23,190 nt of DNA from VGEM01 sp033764265 (GTDB lineage Bacteria; Pseudomonadota; Alphaproteobacteria; Rhodospirillales; Rhodospirillaceae). The stretch spans positions 1-23,190 of the forward strand of contig JANRJB010000088.1 of assembly GCA_033764265.1 (NCBI GenBank). The letters are read 5' to 3'. Numbering within the stretch: position 1 is the stretch's first letter; every line of letters begins with the position of its first letter. Positions 9,305 to 15,828 of this stretch are shown here, in pieces. The notes beneath the pieces were generated by a model. The model was not told the origin of the DNA and made no database searches. It saw only the letters and a list, made by a program, of their open reading frames with translations. The translations under genes and the position numbers were made by a program.

Positions 9305-10240
9305 ATGGCCTTTGCAATGCGAACTGCAAGCGGCAAGCCGTCTTACGCAGGCTTGGCCGCAACGCGCGACCCGAACTTGGGCAGCGCCGACTTCCGCTAC
9401 CTCGACCATATCAGGTCGCTTCCGATCCTCTCTGAGCAGGAAGAAGCCGATCTGGTGCGCCGTTGGTACGAACAGGGCGATCGCGCGGCCTATGACCTGT
9501 TGATCGCGAGCCATCTGCGCCTGGTGCCGAAGATCGCGCAGAAATACTCGGGGTACGGCATTTCGGTGGCCGACCTGATCAGTGAAGGCAACCTGGGCCT
9601 CTTGCACTCGGTCGAGCGTTTCAAGGCCGAAAAGGGATTTCGCTTCTCCACGTACGCGCGCTGGTGGATCAAGGCCTCGATCCTGAACTACGTGCTGCAC
9701 ACCTGGTCGCTGATCAAGGTGGGCAACGGCGCCAACAAGAAGCGCCTGTTCTTCAACCTGCGCCGCGCCAAGCGCGACTTGCAGGGCGAAGGCGAACGCT
9801 ACCTGAGCGATGCCGACATCGCCAAGCTGGCCGAGCAGCTGCGCGTGACGCGCGAGGACATCGTCGCCATGGACCAGCGGCTGTCGGCCAACGACGTGTC
9901 GCTATCGCAGCCGATCGGCCACGCGCAAGACGGCGATGCCATGTTGGTGCAGGACACCATCGCCGACGAGCAGCCCAACCCCGAGGAGCGCCTGCTCGAG
10001 GCCGACGAGCGCGCATGGCGCGCGGCCGCGGTGCGCGAGGCGCTGGCCAAGCTCGATAAGCGCGAGCAGGAGATCGTGGCCAAGCGTTACTTGTCGGCGC
10101 GTCCGGCCACGCTGGCGAAACTGGCCACGCTCTACGGCCTGACCGCCGAGCGCGTGCGCCAGATCGAGGCCAAGGCCATCGCCAAGATCCGTGAATACCT
10201 GCGGCCCAAGCGCCGCGGTCCAGTGCTTGCGCCGGCGTAG
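9305..10240 (+). CDS. rpoH: RNA polymerase sigma-32-type factor (RpoH family)
   Basis: A 311-aa group 3 sigma factor of the heat-shock class. Region 2 runs from about 61 to 131 and includes LISEGNLGLLHSVERF and the melting/-10 helix GFRFSTYARWWIKASILNYVL. Next come HTWSLIKVGNG and the RpoH-box equivalent NKKRLFFNLRRAKRDL (144-159). Region 4 spans about 250-300, with the helix-turn-helix ATLAKLATLYGLTAERVRQIEAKAIAKI. The start at 9305 has AGGAAAGAG upstream (from 9290). The in-frame ATG at 9224 would lie inside the operators and is rejected. Alphaproteobacteria usually carry two or more RpoH paralogues (heat shock and oxidative or general stress). The altered RpoH box and the unusual promoter suggest this may be the second type, which the window alone cannot settle. 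Confidence 0.88.
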   Translation: MAFAMRTASGKPSYAGLAATRDPNLGSADFRYLDHIRSLPILSEQEEADLVRRWYEQGDRAAYDLLIASHLRLVPKIAQKYSGYGISVADLISEGNLGLLHSVERFKAEKGFRFSTYARWWIKASILNYVLHTWSLIKVGNGANKKRLFFNLRRAKRDLQGEGERYLSDADIAKLAEQLRVTREDIVAMDQRLSANDVSLSQPIGHAQDGDAMLVQDTIADEQPNPEERLLEADERAWRAAAVREALAKLDKREQEIVAKRYLSARPATLAKLATLYGLTAERVRQIEAKAIAKIREYLRPKRRGPVLAPA

Positions 10241-10270
10241 GCGGTTTTGTCCGTCTCTTGACCGACGCGG

Positions 10271-10312
10271 CTTGGTCGCGCCAAGACTGGATGTCTCATC
10301 CGGTCTTGGCGC
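10271..10312 (+). other. Strong hairpin with an alternative pairing, before the amidase start
   Basis: GCGCCAAGACTGGATG (10278-10293) and CATCCGGTCTTGGCGC (10297-10312) pair over 16 bp with the 3-base loop TCT. The single T/G mismatch becomes a U-G wobble in RNA. The left arm can instead pair upstream: CTTGG (10271-10275) with CCAAG (10281-10285). The structure ends 3 bases before the amidase ATG and 72 bases after the sigma-gene stop. No T tract follows, so it is a poor intrinsic terminator. It could be a processing or stability element, or it could mask translation initiation. Confidence 0.6.
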
Positions 10313-10315
10313 CCC

Positions 10316-11053
10316 ATGCCGTCGACGCTGATCGATCGACCGTCACCGAACTTCGGCCCGCGCCGGGCCGAGGCGCCCCGCATTACGATGCTGGTGCTGC
10401 ACTACACCGGTATGCCGTCGGCGTCGGATGCACTTGCGCGCCTGTGCGATCCGGCCACGGCCGTCAGCGCCCACTACCTGGTCGACGAGGATGGCACAAC
10501 CTATCGTCTGGTCGCCGAAGACAAGCGCGCCTGGCACGCCGGCGTGTCGTTCTGGCGCGGCGTGCGCGACGTCAACAGCGCCTCGATCGGCATCGAACTG
10601 GTCAATCCCGGCCATGCCTTCGGCTATCGCGAATTCCCGGCCGCGCAGATCGACACACTGGCAAGCCTGGCCGGCGATATCGTCAGGCGGCACGGCATCG
10701 CGCCGTGGAACGTGGCCGGACACTCCGACATCGCGCCGGGTCGAAAGCAGGATCCAGGGGAATTGTTTCCATGGGCGGCGTTGGCCGCGCGCGGAGTCGG
10801 CCTATGGCCATCACCCGGCGCGCCGCTGATCGACCCTGGTGCGCTGTTTAAATCGTTGTCGGCCATCGGCTACGCCGTCCCGGGCGGCGCCGGCGCCGAC
10901 ATCCTACCCTCGACCGAGCCCGGCGCGGCGGTGATCGCGGCATTCCAGGCGCGGTTCCGCCCCGTGCGCGCCGACGGCGTGGCCGACGCCGAAACACGGG
11001 CGCAAATCGCGGCGGTTCTGGCCGAGATCGGTCGCGGATCTTCGGTCGTCTAG
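10316..11053 (+). CDS. AmpD/AmiD-family N-acetylmuramoyl-L-alanine amidase
   Basis: A 245-aa zinc amidase of the Amidase_2 family, which cleaves the bond between N-acetylmuramic acid and the stem peptide. Expected zinc ligands are His29 in MLVLHYTGM, His136 in WNVAGHSDIAPGRKQDPGELF, and Asp146, with Glu94 in SIGIELVNPG as the catalytic-site acid. A C-terminal segment (about 165-240, with PGAAVIAAFQARF and ADGVADAETRAQIAAVL) looks like a peptidoglycan-binding domain, as in E. coli AmiD. No signal peptide or lipobox is visible, which points to a cytoplasmic role in recycling anhydro-muropeptides. The ATG at 10316 fits the family N terminus (LIDRPSPNFGPR) but has no Shine-Dalgarno, because the preceding hairpin occupies that space. 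Confidence 0.9.
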   Translation: MPSTLIDRPSPNFGPRRAEAPRITMLVLHYTGMPSASDALARLCDPATAVSAHYLVDEDGTTYRLVAEDKRAWHAGVSFWRGVRDVNSASIGIELVNPGHAFGYREFPAAQIDTLASLAGDIVRRHGIAPWNVAGHSDIAPGRKQDPGELFPWAALAARGVGLWPSPGAPLIDPGALFKSLSAIGYAVPGGAGADILPSTEPGAAVIAAFQARFRPVRADGVADAETRAQIAAVLAEIGRGSSVV

Positions 11054-11059
11054 TCATTC

Positions 11060-11088
11060 TTGACCTTGTCGCCACGCACGCCCATGGT
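11060..11088 (+). promoter_or_regulatory. Candidate rnpB promoter
   Basis: TTGACC (11060-11065), a 17-base spacer and CATGGT (11083-11088) lie 6-7 bases upstream of the mature 5' end inferred from the P1 helix. The -35 box is strong and the -10 box weak. The position fits a dedicated promoter in the short gap after the amidase stop at 11053. Confidence 0.5.
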
Positions 11089-11094
11089 CGCGCC

Positions 11095-11494
<400 letters not shown>

Positions 11495-11711
11495 ATTTGT
11501 TTAATAGAATCAGTATCTTGAGGCCTTGATGCGGGTCTGAGCCGGGGCCGCTTCGTGCCCCAATGCCGCCCGATCCCTGCCGCGGGTCCGACATGTTGGC
11601 GGATCAACATGTTGCGGTCGGTTCGCACTCAGCACCTCTGGGTTGTGGCGGCGCTTGGCTGGTGCCGGCTTGAGCCAAAAAACCAAGTCAGCCCAGAAGT
11701 TTACGGTGTGC
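11495..11711. other. Intergenic region between rnpB and the mraZ promoter
   Basis: I find no convincing gene in this stretch of about 220 bases. It contains the 8-bp dyad at 11591-11612, a weak GGGGC/GCCCC hairpin at 11544-11561, and TTGGCT/AGCCAA arms followed by six A residues near 11662-11690. None has the form of a plus-strand intrinsic terminator. Confidence 0.5.
11591..11612. repeat. Operator-like perfect dyad upstream of the dcw promoter
   Basis: ACATGTTG (11591-11598), the 6-base spacer GCGGAT and CAACATGT (11605-11612) form a perfect inverted repeat. Each arm carries the self-palindromic ACATGT, and ACATGTTG recurs directly at 11607-11614. It lies about 100 bases upstream of the MraZ-box promoter. 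It could be a regulator site or an RNA hairpin, and I do not recognise the binder. Confidence 0.45.
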
Positions 11712-11746
11712 TCCCATTGACACCCATGAAATCCCATGAGATACCA
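11712..11746 (-). promoter_or_regulatory. MraZ operator: four repeats at 10-base spacing
   Basis: On the plus strand TCCCA (11712-11716), ACCCA (11722-11726), TCCCA (11732-11736) and TACCA (11742-11746) start exactly 10 bases apart. On the minus strand they read TGGTA, TGGGA, TGGGT and TGGGA. This is the known MraZ box architecture (TGGGN units separated by 5 bases), here with one degenerate unit. It lies in front of mraZ and overlaps the promoter, which implies autoregulation of the whole cluster. Confidence 0.88.
11717..11745 (+). promoter_or_regulatory. Main dcw cluster promoter
   Basis: A perfect TTGACA -35 box (11717-11722) is followed after 17 bases by GATACC (11740-11745) as a likely -10. 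Both boxes interleave with the MraZ repeats, so bound MraZ would block RNA polymerase. Transcription would begin near 11752 and give a leader of about 117 bases before mraZ. Confidence 0.6.
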
Positions 11747-11868
11747 TGCCAGTCCGGGCGGAGGGGTTTCGTGACAGTTCTGCCTTCGGACCACAGGGGC
11801 AAAAGCCTTGGGGGCGCGCGGTCGGCGTAGTCGCGGCTTCGGGGCGTAGGTTTGAGGGCGGTCGCCGG

Positions 11869-12348
11869 ATGAAGGCTTTCATCGGCACCTTCGTGAACAA
11901 GATCGACGCCAAGGGCCGGATTTCTGTGCCCGCGTCGTTCCGCGGGGTCGTTCAAGCCAAGAGCCTGACCGGCGTGGCGCTGTATGCGTCGCCGGTCGAA
12001 TCGTGCGTCGAAGGGTGCGGCATGGACCGCATCGACAGTCTAGTCGAGGCGATGCCCGACCGCTTCGACCAGGTCTCCGGCACGGACGAAGTGGCCGAAG
12101 CGATCCTTGCGGCGGCGCGCGAAGCTGCGTTCGACGCCGATGGCCGCATCATCCTGCCCGAGGACCTGATCGCCCATGCAGGCCTGCGCGACCGCGGCGC
12201 GTTCGTCGGCAAGGGCCGCGTATTCCAGATTTGGGAACCCGATACCCTTGCGGCCATGAATGACGCGCGCTTGCGGCGCATCGCCGCCGCGCAAAAAGCT
12301 GTTCCGCCCGCGCGCCCGGCGCAACCGAACAAGGATCCGGCCCGATGA
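11869..12348 (+). CDS. mraZ: Transcriptional regulator MraZ
   Basis: A 159-aa DNA-binding regulator with two tandem SpoVT-AbrB-type halves. Each carries the family DxxxR signature: DAKGRISVPASFR (13-25) and DADGRIILPEDL (89-100). MraZ forms oligomeric rings that bind the repeats upstream of its own gene and represses the dcw operon in E. coli. Alanine/proline-rich residues 140-159 form a disordered tail. The ATG at 11869 gives the canonical N terminus MKAFIGTF and has GAGGG at 11854-11858. The longer in-frame version from 11746 begins inside the promoter and adds 41 unrelated residues. Its stop overlaps the rsmH start as ATGA. Confidence 0.96.
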   Translation: MKAFIGTFVNKIDAKGRISVPASFRGVVQAKSLTGVALYASPVESCVEGCGMDRIDSLVEAMPDRFDQVSGTDEVAEAILAAAREAAFDADGRIILPEDLIAHAGLRDRGAFVGKGRVFQIWEPDTLAAMNDARLRRIAAAQKAVPPARPAQPNKDPAR

Positions 12349-13352
12349 TGGCCCTGGCGGCGTCCGACAGCGCCGGGCGGCAGATCGGTGTTCCGCACAT
12401 TCCCGTGCTGCTGCGCGAAGTGGTCGAAGCGCTGGCGCCGCGCGACGGCGGCGTTTACGTCGACGGCACGTTCGGCGCCGGCGGCTACTCGGCCGCGATC
12501 CTTGAGGCCGCCGATTGCGTGGTGTGGGCGATCGACCGCGACCCCGACGCGCTCGCGCGTGGGACCGGCTTGGCCGAGAAGTTCGGCGGCCGGCTTCATC
12601 TGCTCGCCGGTCGCTTCGGCGATATGGTCGAGCTGCTTGCCGCGCGCGGCATCCGCCACGTCGACGGCATCGCGCTGGATATCGGCGTCAGCTCCATGCA
12701 GATCGACGACCGCGCGCGCGGCTTCTCGTTCCTGCGCGACGGCCCGCTCGACATGCGCATGGAGCGCGAGGGCCGCAGCGCCGCGGATATCGTCAATACG
12801 ATGCCCGAGAAGGATCTGGCCGAGCTGATCCTGAAGTACGGCGAGGAACGGCACGCCCGCCGTGTCGCCAAGGCGATCGTTGCCGGCCGGCAGGAACGCC
12901 CGTTTTCCCGCACGCTGCATCTGGCCGATGTGATTCGCGCCGAGGTGCCGCGCGGCTACGACGGCATCGATCCTGCGACGCGCACGTTTCAGGCCCTGCG
13001 CATCGTCGTCAACGACGAGCTGGGCGAGCTTGAGCGGGGGTTGCGCGCCGCCGAAGTGCTGTTGAAGCCCGGCGGGCGGTTGGCGGTGGTGTGCTTTCAT
13101 TCGCTCGAGGACCGTATCGTCAAGGATTTCCTGCGTCGGCGCGGCGGACGCACCGGACGGCCGTCGCGCCATTCGCCCGAAGCGATGACGGTGGTCACCG
13201 CCGAGCCCACGTTCACCGCCTTGTCGCGCCGGCCGGTCGCGCCCGGCGAGGACGAGATGCGCCGTAATCCACGCTCGCGTTCGGCGCGCCTGCGCGCCGC
13301 CGAACGCACCTCCGCCTCGGCCCTGGGCCAAGTGGTCGGGAGGCGCGCATGA
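12345..13352 (+). CDS. rsmH: 16S rRNA (cytosine-1402-N4)-methyltransferase RsmH (MraW)
   Basis: SAM-dependent methyltransferase that modifies C1402 in the ribosomal P site of 16S rRNA, 335 aa. The N terminus has the family pattern HIPVLLREVVEAL. The SAM site is VDGTFGAGGYSAAIL (39-53), followed by DRDP (64-67), GIALDIGVSSMQID, and the late motif VCFHSLEDRIVKDF. The start at 12345 overlaps the mraZ stop (ATGA), and AAGGA at 12331-12335 supplies a ribosome site. The stop in turn overlaps ftsL. The basic C-terminal stretch (RRNPRSRSARLRAAERT) is typical of the family. Confidence 0.97.
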   Translation: MMALAASDSAGRQIGVPHIPVLLREVVEALAPRDGGVYVDGTFGAGGYSAAILEAADCVVWAIDRDPDALARGTGLAEKFGGRLHLLAGRFGDMVELLAARGIRHVDGIALDIGVSSMQIDDRARGFSFLRDGPLDMRMEREGRSAADIVNTMPEKDLAELILKYGEERHARRVAKAIVAGRQERPFSRTLHLADVIRAEVPRGYDGIDPATRTFQALRIVVNDELGELERGLRAAEVLLKPGGRLAVVCFHSLEDRIVKDFLRRRGGRTGRPSRHSPEAMTVVTAEPTFTALSRRPVAPGEDEMRRNPRSRSARLRAAERTSASALGQVVGRRA

Positions 13353-13897
13353 GGGCCGCCGGACTGATGTGGACGGCGCTGATCATCGGCGTGGGCGTCA
13401 GCCTGTTCGTCTTGAAGTACAAGGTCCAGGCGCTGGAAGACGAATTGCACGCCAAGGAGCAGCGCGTCGAGCGCGACCGCACAGCGATTCGCGTGCTGGA
13501 AGCCGAGTGGGCCTATCTGAACGACCCCGAACGCCTGGCGCGACTGAGCGCCGAGCACTTCGGCTTTGCGCCGCCCACGCCGTCCCAAGTGGCCAAGATC
13601 GAAACGCTGCCGGTGCGGGCGACTGACCCGTCTGCTCCCAGCACGGCGGCGCCGGTCGAACCGGCGCTGTCGGGACATCAAGCCGACATGCCGGCTGCCG
13701 ACACCGCACCGCCGCGCAGCGCCGCGCGTGGGTCGGTCCCGCCACACGCCGACTCAGCGGCCGACGTGACGGCAATGCCCGTCGCCCTGCCGGCACACCA
13801 ACGCCCCAGCCTGATCCTGGCAACCGTAGCCCGTCTTCAGCGTCTGATACCGTCAGGGTGGGCTGGGGCGACCATCGAAGCGGAGGCGCGGCCATGA
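13349..13897 (+). CDS. ftsL: Cell division protein FtsL
   Basis: A small bitopic divisome protein, 182 aa. It has a very short cytoplasmic N terminus, a membrane helix (about 4-23) and a coiled coil (about 24-55, KVQALEDELHAKEQRVERDRTAIRVLEAEWAYLND). Next comes the conserved LNDPERLARLSAEHFGFAPPTPSQ block typical of alphaproteobacterial FtsL. FtsL joins FtsB to regulate FtsWI. Residues from about 90 on are an Ala/Pro-rich low-complexity extension that makes the protein longer than the usual 110-130 aa. GGGAGG at 13338-13343 is its ribosome site, and it shares ATGA overlaps with both rsmH and ftsI. The call relies on topology and position as well as the conserved block. Confidence 0.88.
   Translation: MRAAGLMWTALIIGVGVSLFVLKYKVQALEDELHAKEQRVERDRTAIRVLEAEWAYLNDPERLARLSAEHFGFAPPTPSQVAKIETLPVRATDPSAPSTAAPVEPALSGHQADMPAADTAPPRSAARGSVPPHADSAADVTAMPVALPAHQRPSLILATVARLQRLIPSGWAGATIEAEARP
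13882..13886 (+). promoter_or_regulatory. Ribosome-binding site that fixes the ftsI start
   Basis: GGAGG lies 7 bases before the ATG at 13894, which overlaps the ftsL stop as ATGA. This favours 13894 over the in-frame GTG at 13858, which has no such site and would extend ftsI by 12 residues further into ftsL. Confidence 0.75.
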
Positions 13898-15828
13898 TCG
13901 GCTCAGTCGCCGCCCTGAAGCGCCGCCCGTTCCTTTATCCGGGCGAGGAGATCAAACCGAGCCGGTCGCCCAAGCTGCATCTGCACGGCATCGCCAAGCA
14001 TGCGCTCGATGTGGGTCACATGCGGCTGTGGGTTACCGCCTCGCTGTTCGGATTGGCGTTCGCCCTGATCGGCGTGCGGCTGGTGGAACTGATGGTGGTC
14101 GGCACGCCGCAATCGGCGACCGTCGCTCGCGCCGCGGGTGCGCCCGGCACGCAGGCTCACCCGTCGCGGGGCCGCGCCGAGATCGTCGACCGCAACGGCG
14201 TGCTGATCGCGACTAATCTGCCTACCGTCAATCTGTTCGCCGACGCCGCCAAGGTACTCGACCCGAAACTCACCGCCGACCGGCTTACCGCCGCGCTGCC
14301 CGACCTGAAGTACGACGAGGTGTTGCAGAAGGTGTCGTCGGGCCAGCGATTCGTCTATTTGCGCCGGCACCTCACGCCGGTGGAACAGGTCGCGGTCAAT
14401 CGGCTGGGCTTGCCCGGTATCGAGTTCGAGCAGGCCGAGCGGCGCACCTATCCGCAAGGCGCTTTGTTCGCCCATATCGTCGGGGCCACGGATCCCGACA
14501 ACCGCGGCAACGCCGGGATCGAACGGACGTTCGACGAACTCCTGCGCACCGATCCGGCGCCGTTCGCACTGTCGCTCGACATCCGGGTTCAGCATGCGGT
14601 GCGCGATGCGCTTGCTGCCGGCATTGCCCGCTTCCGCGCCGAGGCCGGCAGCGCGGTGGTGATCGACGCCGTCACCGGCGAACTGATCTCGATGGTGTCG
14701 CTGCCGGACTTCGACCCCAAATCGGTCGGCGCCGCCTCGGACGATGCGCGCTTCAACCGCGCCACGCTGGGCCTGTACGAAATGGGCTCGACCTTCAAGC
14801 TGTTCACAGTGGCCATGGGCCTGGACAGCGGCGCAGCCGGCCTGACCAGCCGCTACGACGCCCGTACGCCCATCAAGATCGGCCGCTTCACGATCAACGA
14901 TTTCCACCCCCAGACGCGCTGGCTCAGCGTGCCCGAGGTGATTGTGCATTCCTCCAACATCGCCGCGGCTAAGATGGCCCTCGACGTCGGCGGTGAGTAC
15001 CAGAAGGCGTTCCTGCGCAAGCTGGGGCTGCTTTCGCCGCTGTCGCTGGAATTGCCCGAAGTCGGCACGCCGCAGTATCCGGCCACGTGGCGCGACATCA
15101 ATACCATCACGATTGCCTACGGGCACGGCATCTCGGTGACGCCGGTGCACATGGCCACCGCCATTTCGGCTCTGGTCAACGGCGGCACGCTCAGCCCGCC
15201 CACGGTGCTGCGGCGCAATCCGGGCGCCGCGCCCGACGGGCGGCGCGTGATCGCCCGGACCACCTCCGACGCGGTGCGCGCCATGATGCGGCTGAACGTG
15301 ATCGAGGGGTCGGGCAAGCAGGCCGACGTCAAAGGCTACCTCGTGGGCGGCAAGACCGGCTCGGCCGAAAAGGTCACCCGGCGCGGTGGTTACGCCAAGA
15401 ACTCGCTGCGCACCTCGTTCGTCGCCGCGTTTCCGATCGACGCGCCGCGCTATGTCGTGCTGGTGATTCTCGACGAACCCAAGGGCATCAAGGAAACCTA
15501 TAACTTCGCCACCGCCGGCTGGAATGCCGCGCCTACCGCCGGTGCGGTGATCGGCCGCATTGCGCCCTTGCTCGGCGTCTATCCGGTCGATCACGACGAC
15601 ACGTTCGCGCCGTTGCCGCAAATCATGGCCGCGCACTATGCGTCGGATGCCGAGCCGGTCGCGGTTCAGCCGGCCGTGCTGCGCGGCGATCCGTCGATGA
15701 GCGAAGACCTTTCGCACTCGCCCGAGGATGCCGTGCCCGCCACAGTCGTCGATTCGATCGGGGCGCTGATCGGTCGCGATGATGCGGGTGTCGACTCAAG
15801 CCGCGAGGCCGGCGGTGATCTTGAATGA
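13894..15828 (+). CDS. ftsI: Septal peptidoglycan transpeptidase FtsI (PBP3)
   Basis: Class B penicillin-binding protein, 644 aa, which crosslinks septal peptidoglycan together with FtsW. A basic cytoplasmic N terminus (1-43) precedes a membrane anchor (about 45-68) and the PBP dimer/pedestal domain (SRGRAEIVDRNGVLIATN at 91-108). The transpeptidase domain has all three active-site motifs: Ser299-Thr-Phe-Lys302 in EMGSTFK, Ser353-Ser-Asn355, and Lys487-Thr-Gly489 in GGKTGSAEK. A tail of about 65 residues after position 578 is acidic, probably disordered, and beyond the usual end of the domain. It overlaps ftsL at the start (ATGA) and murE at the end. Confidence 0.96.
   Translation: MIGSVAALKRRPFLYPGEEIKPSRSPKLHLHGIAKHALDVGHMRLWVTASLFGLAFALIGVRLVELMVVGTPQSATVARAAGAPGTQAHPSRGRAEIVDRNGVLIATNLPTVNLFADAAKVLDPKLTADRLTAALPDLKYDEVLQKVSSGQRFVYLRRHLTPVEQVAVNRLGLPGIEFEQAERRTYPQGALFAHIVGATDPDNRGNAGIERTFDELLRTDPAPFALSLDIRVQHAVRDALAAGIARFRAEAGSAVVIDAVTGELISMVSLPDFDPKSVGAASDDARFNRATLGLYEMGSTFKLFTVAMGLDSGAAGLTSRYDARTPIKIGRFTINDFHPQTRWLSVPEVIVHSSNIAAAKMALDVGGEYQKAFLRKLGLLSPLSLELPEVGTPQYPATWRDINTITIAYGHGISVTPVHMATAISALVNGGTLSPPTVLRRNPGAAPDGRRVIARTTSDAVRAMMRLNVIEGSGKQADVKGYLVGGKTGSAEKVTRRGGYAKNSLRTSFVAAFPIDAPRYVVLVILDEPKGIKETYNFATAGWNAAPTAGAVIGRIAPLLGVYPVDHDDTFAPLPQIMAAHYASDAEPVAVQPAVLRGDPSMSEDLSHSPEDAVPATVVDSIGALIGRDDAGVDSSREAGGDLE
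15805..15808 (+). promoter_or_regulatory. Ribosome-binding site favouring a GTG start for murE
   Basis: GAGG lies 6 bases before the GTG at 15815. The upstream ATG pair at 15779/15782 has no comparable site, so the shorter murE with a 14-base overlap is preferred. Confidence 0.55.

Noticed and set aside
11662..11690. TTGGCT/AGCCAA arms followed by A residues, considered as a terminator for rnpB.
   Set aside because: The run is A, not T, on the rnpB strand, the loop is long, and it lies about 170 bases past the RNA end.
11746..11868. Longer MraZ beginning at 11746.
   Set aside because: The start falls within the last MraZ repeat and -10 region, and the added residues are not MraZ-like.
13903..15717. 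A 604-codon minus-strand open frame opposite ftsI, and similar long antisense frames opposite fumA (658-2022), mraZ/rsmH (11952-13331), murF (17080-18525) and ftsW (20889-22238).
   Set aside because: They mirror the codon pattern of real, family-recognised plus-strand genes in GC-rich DNA, have biased composition and show no recognisable domains.
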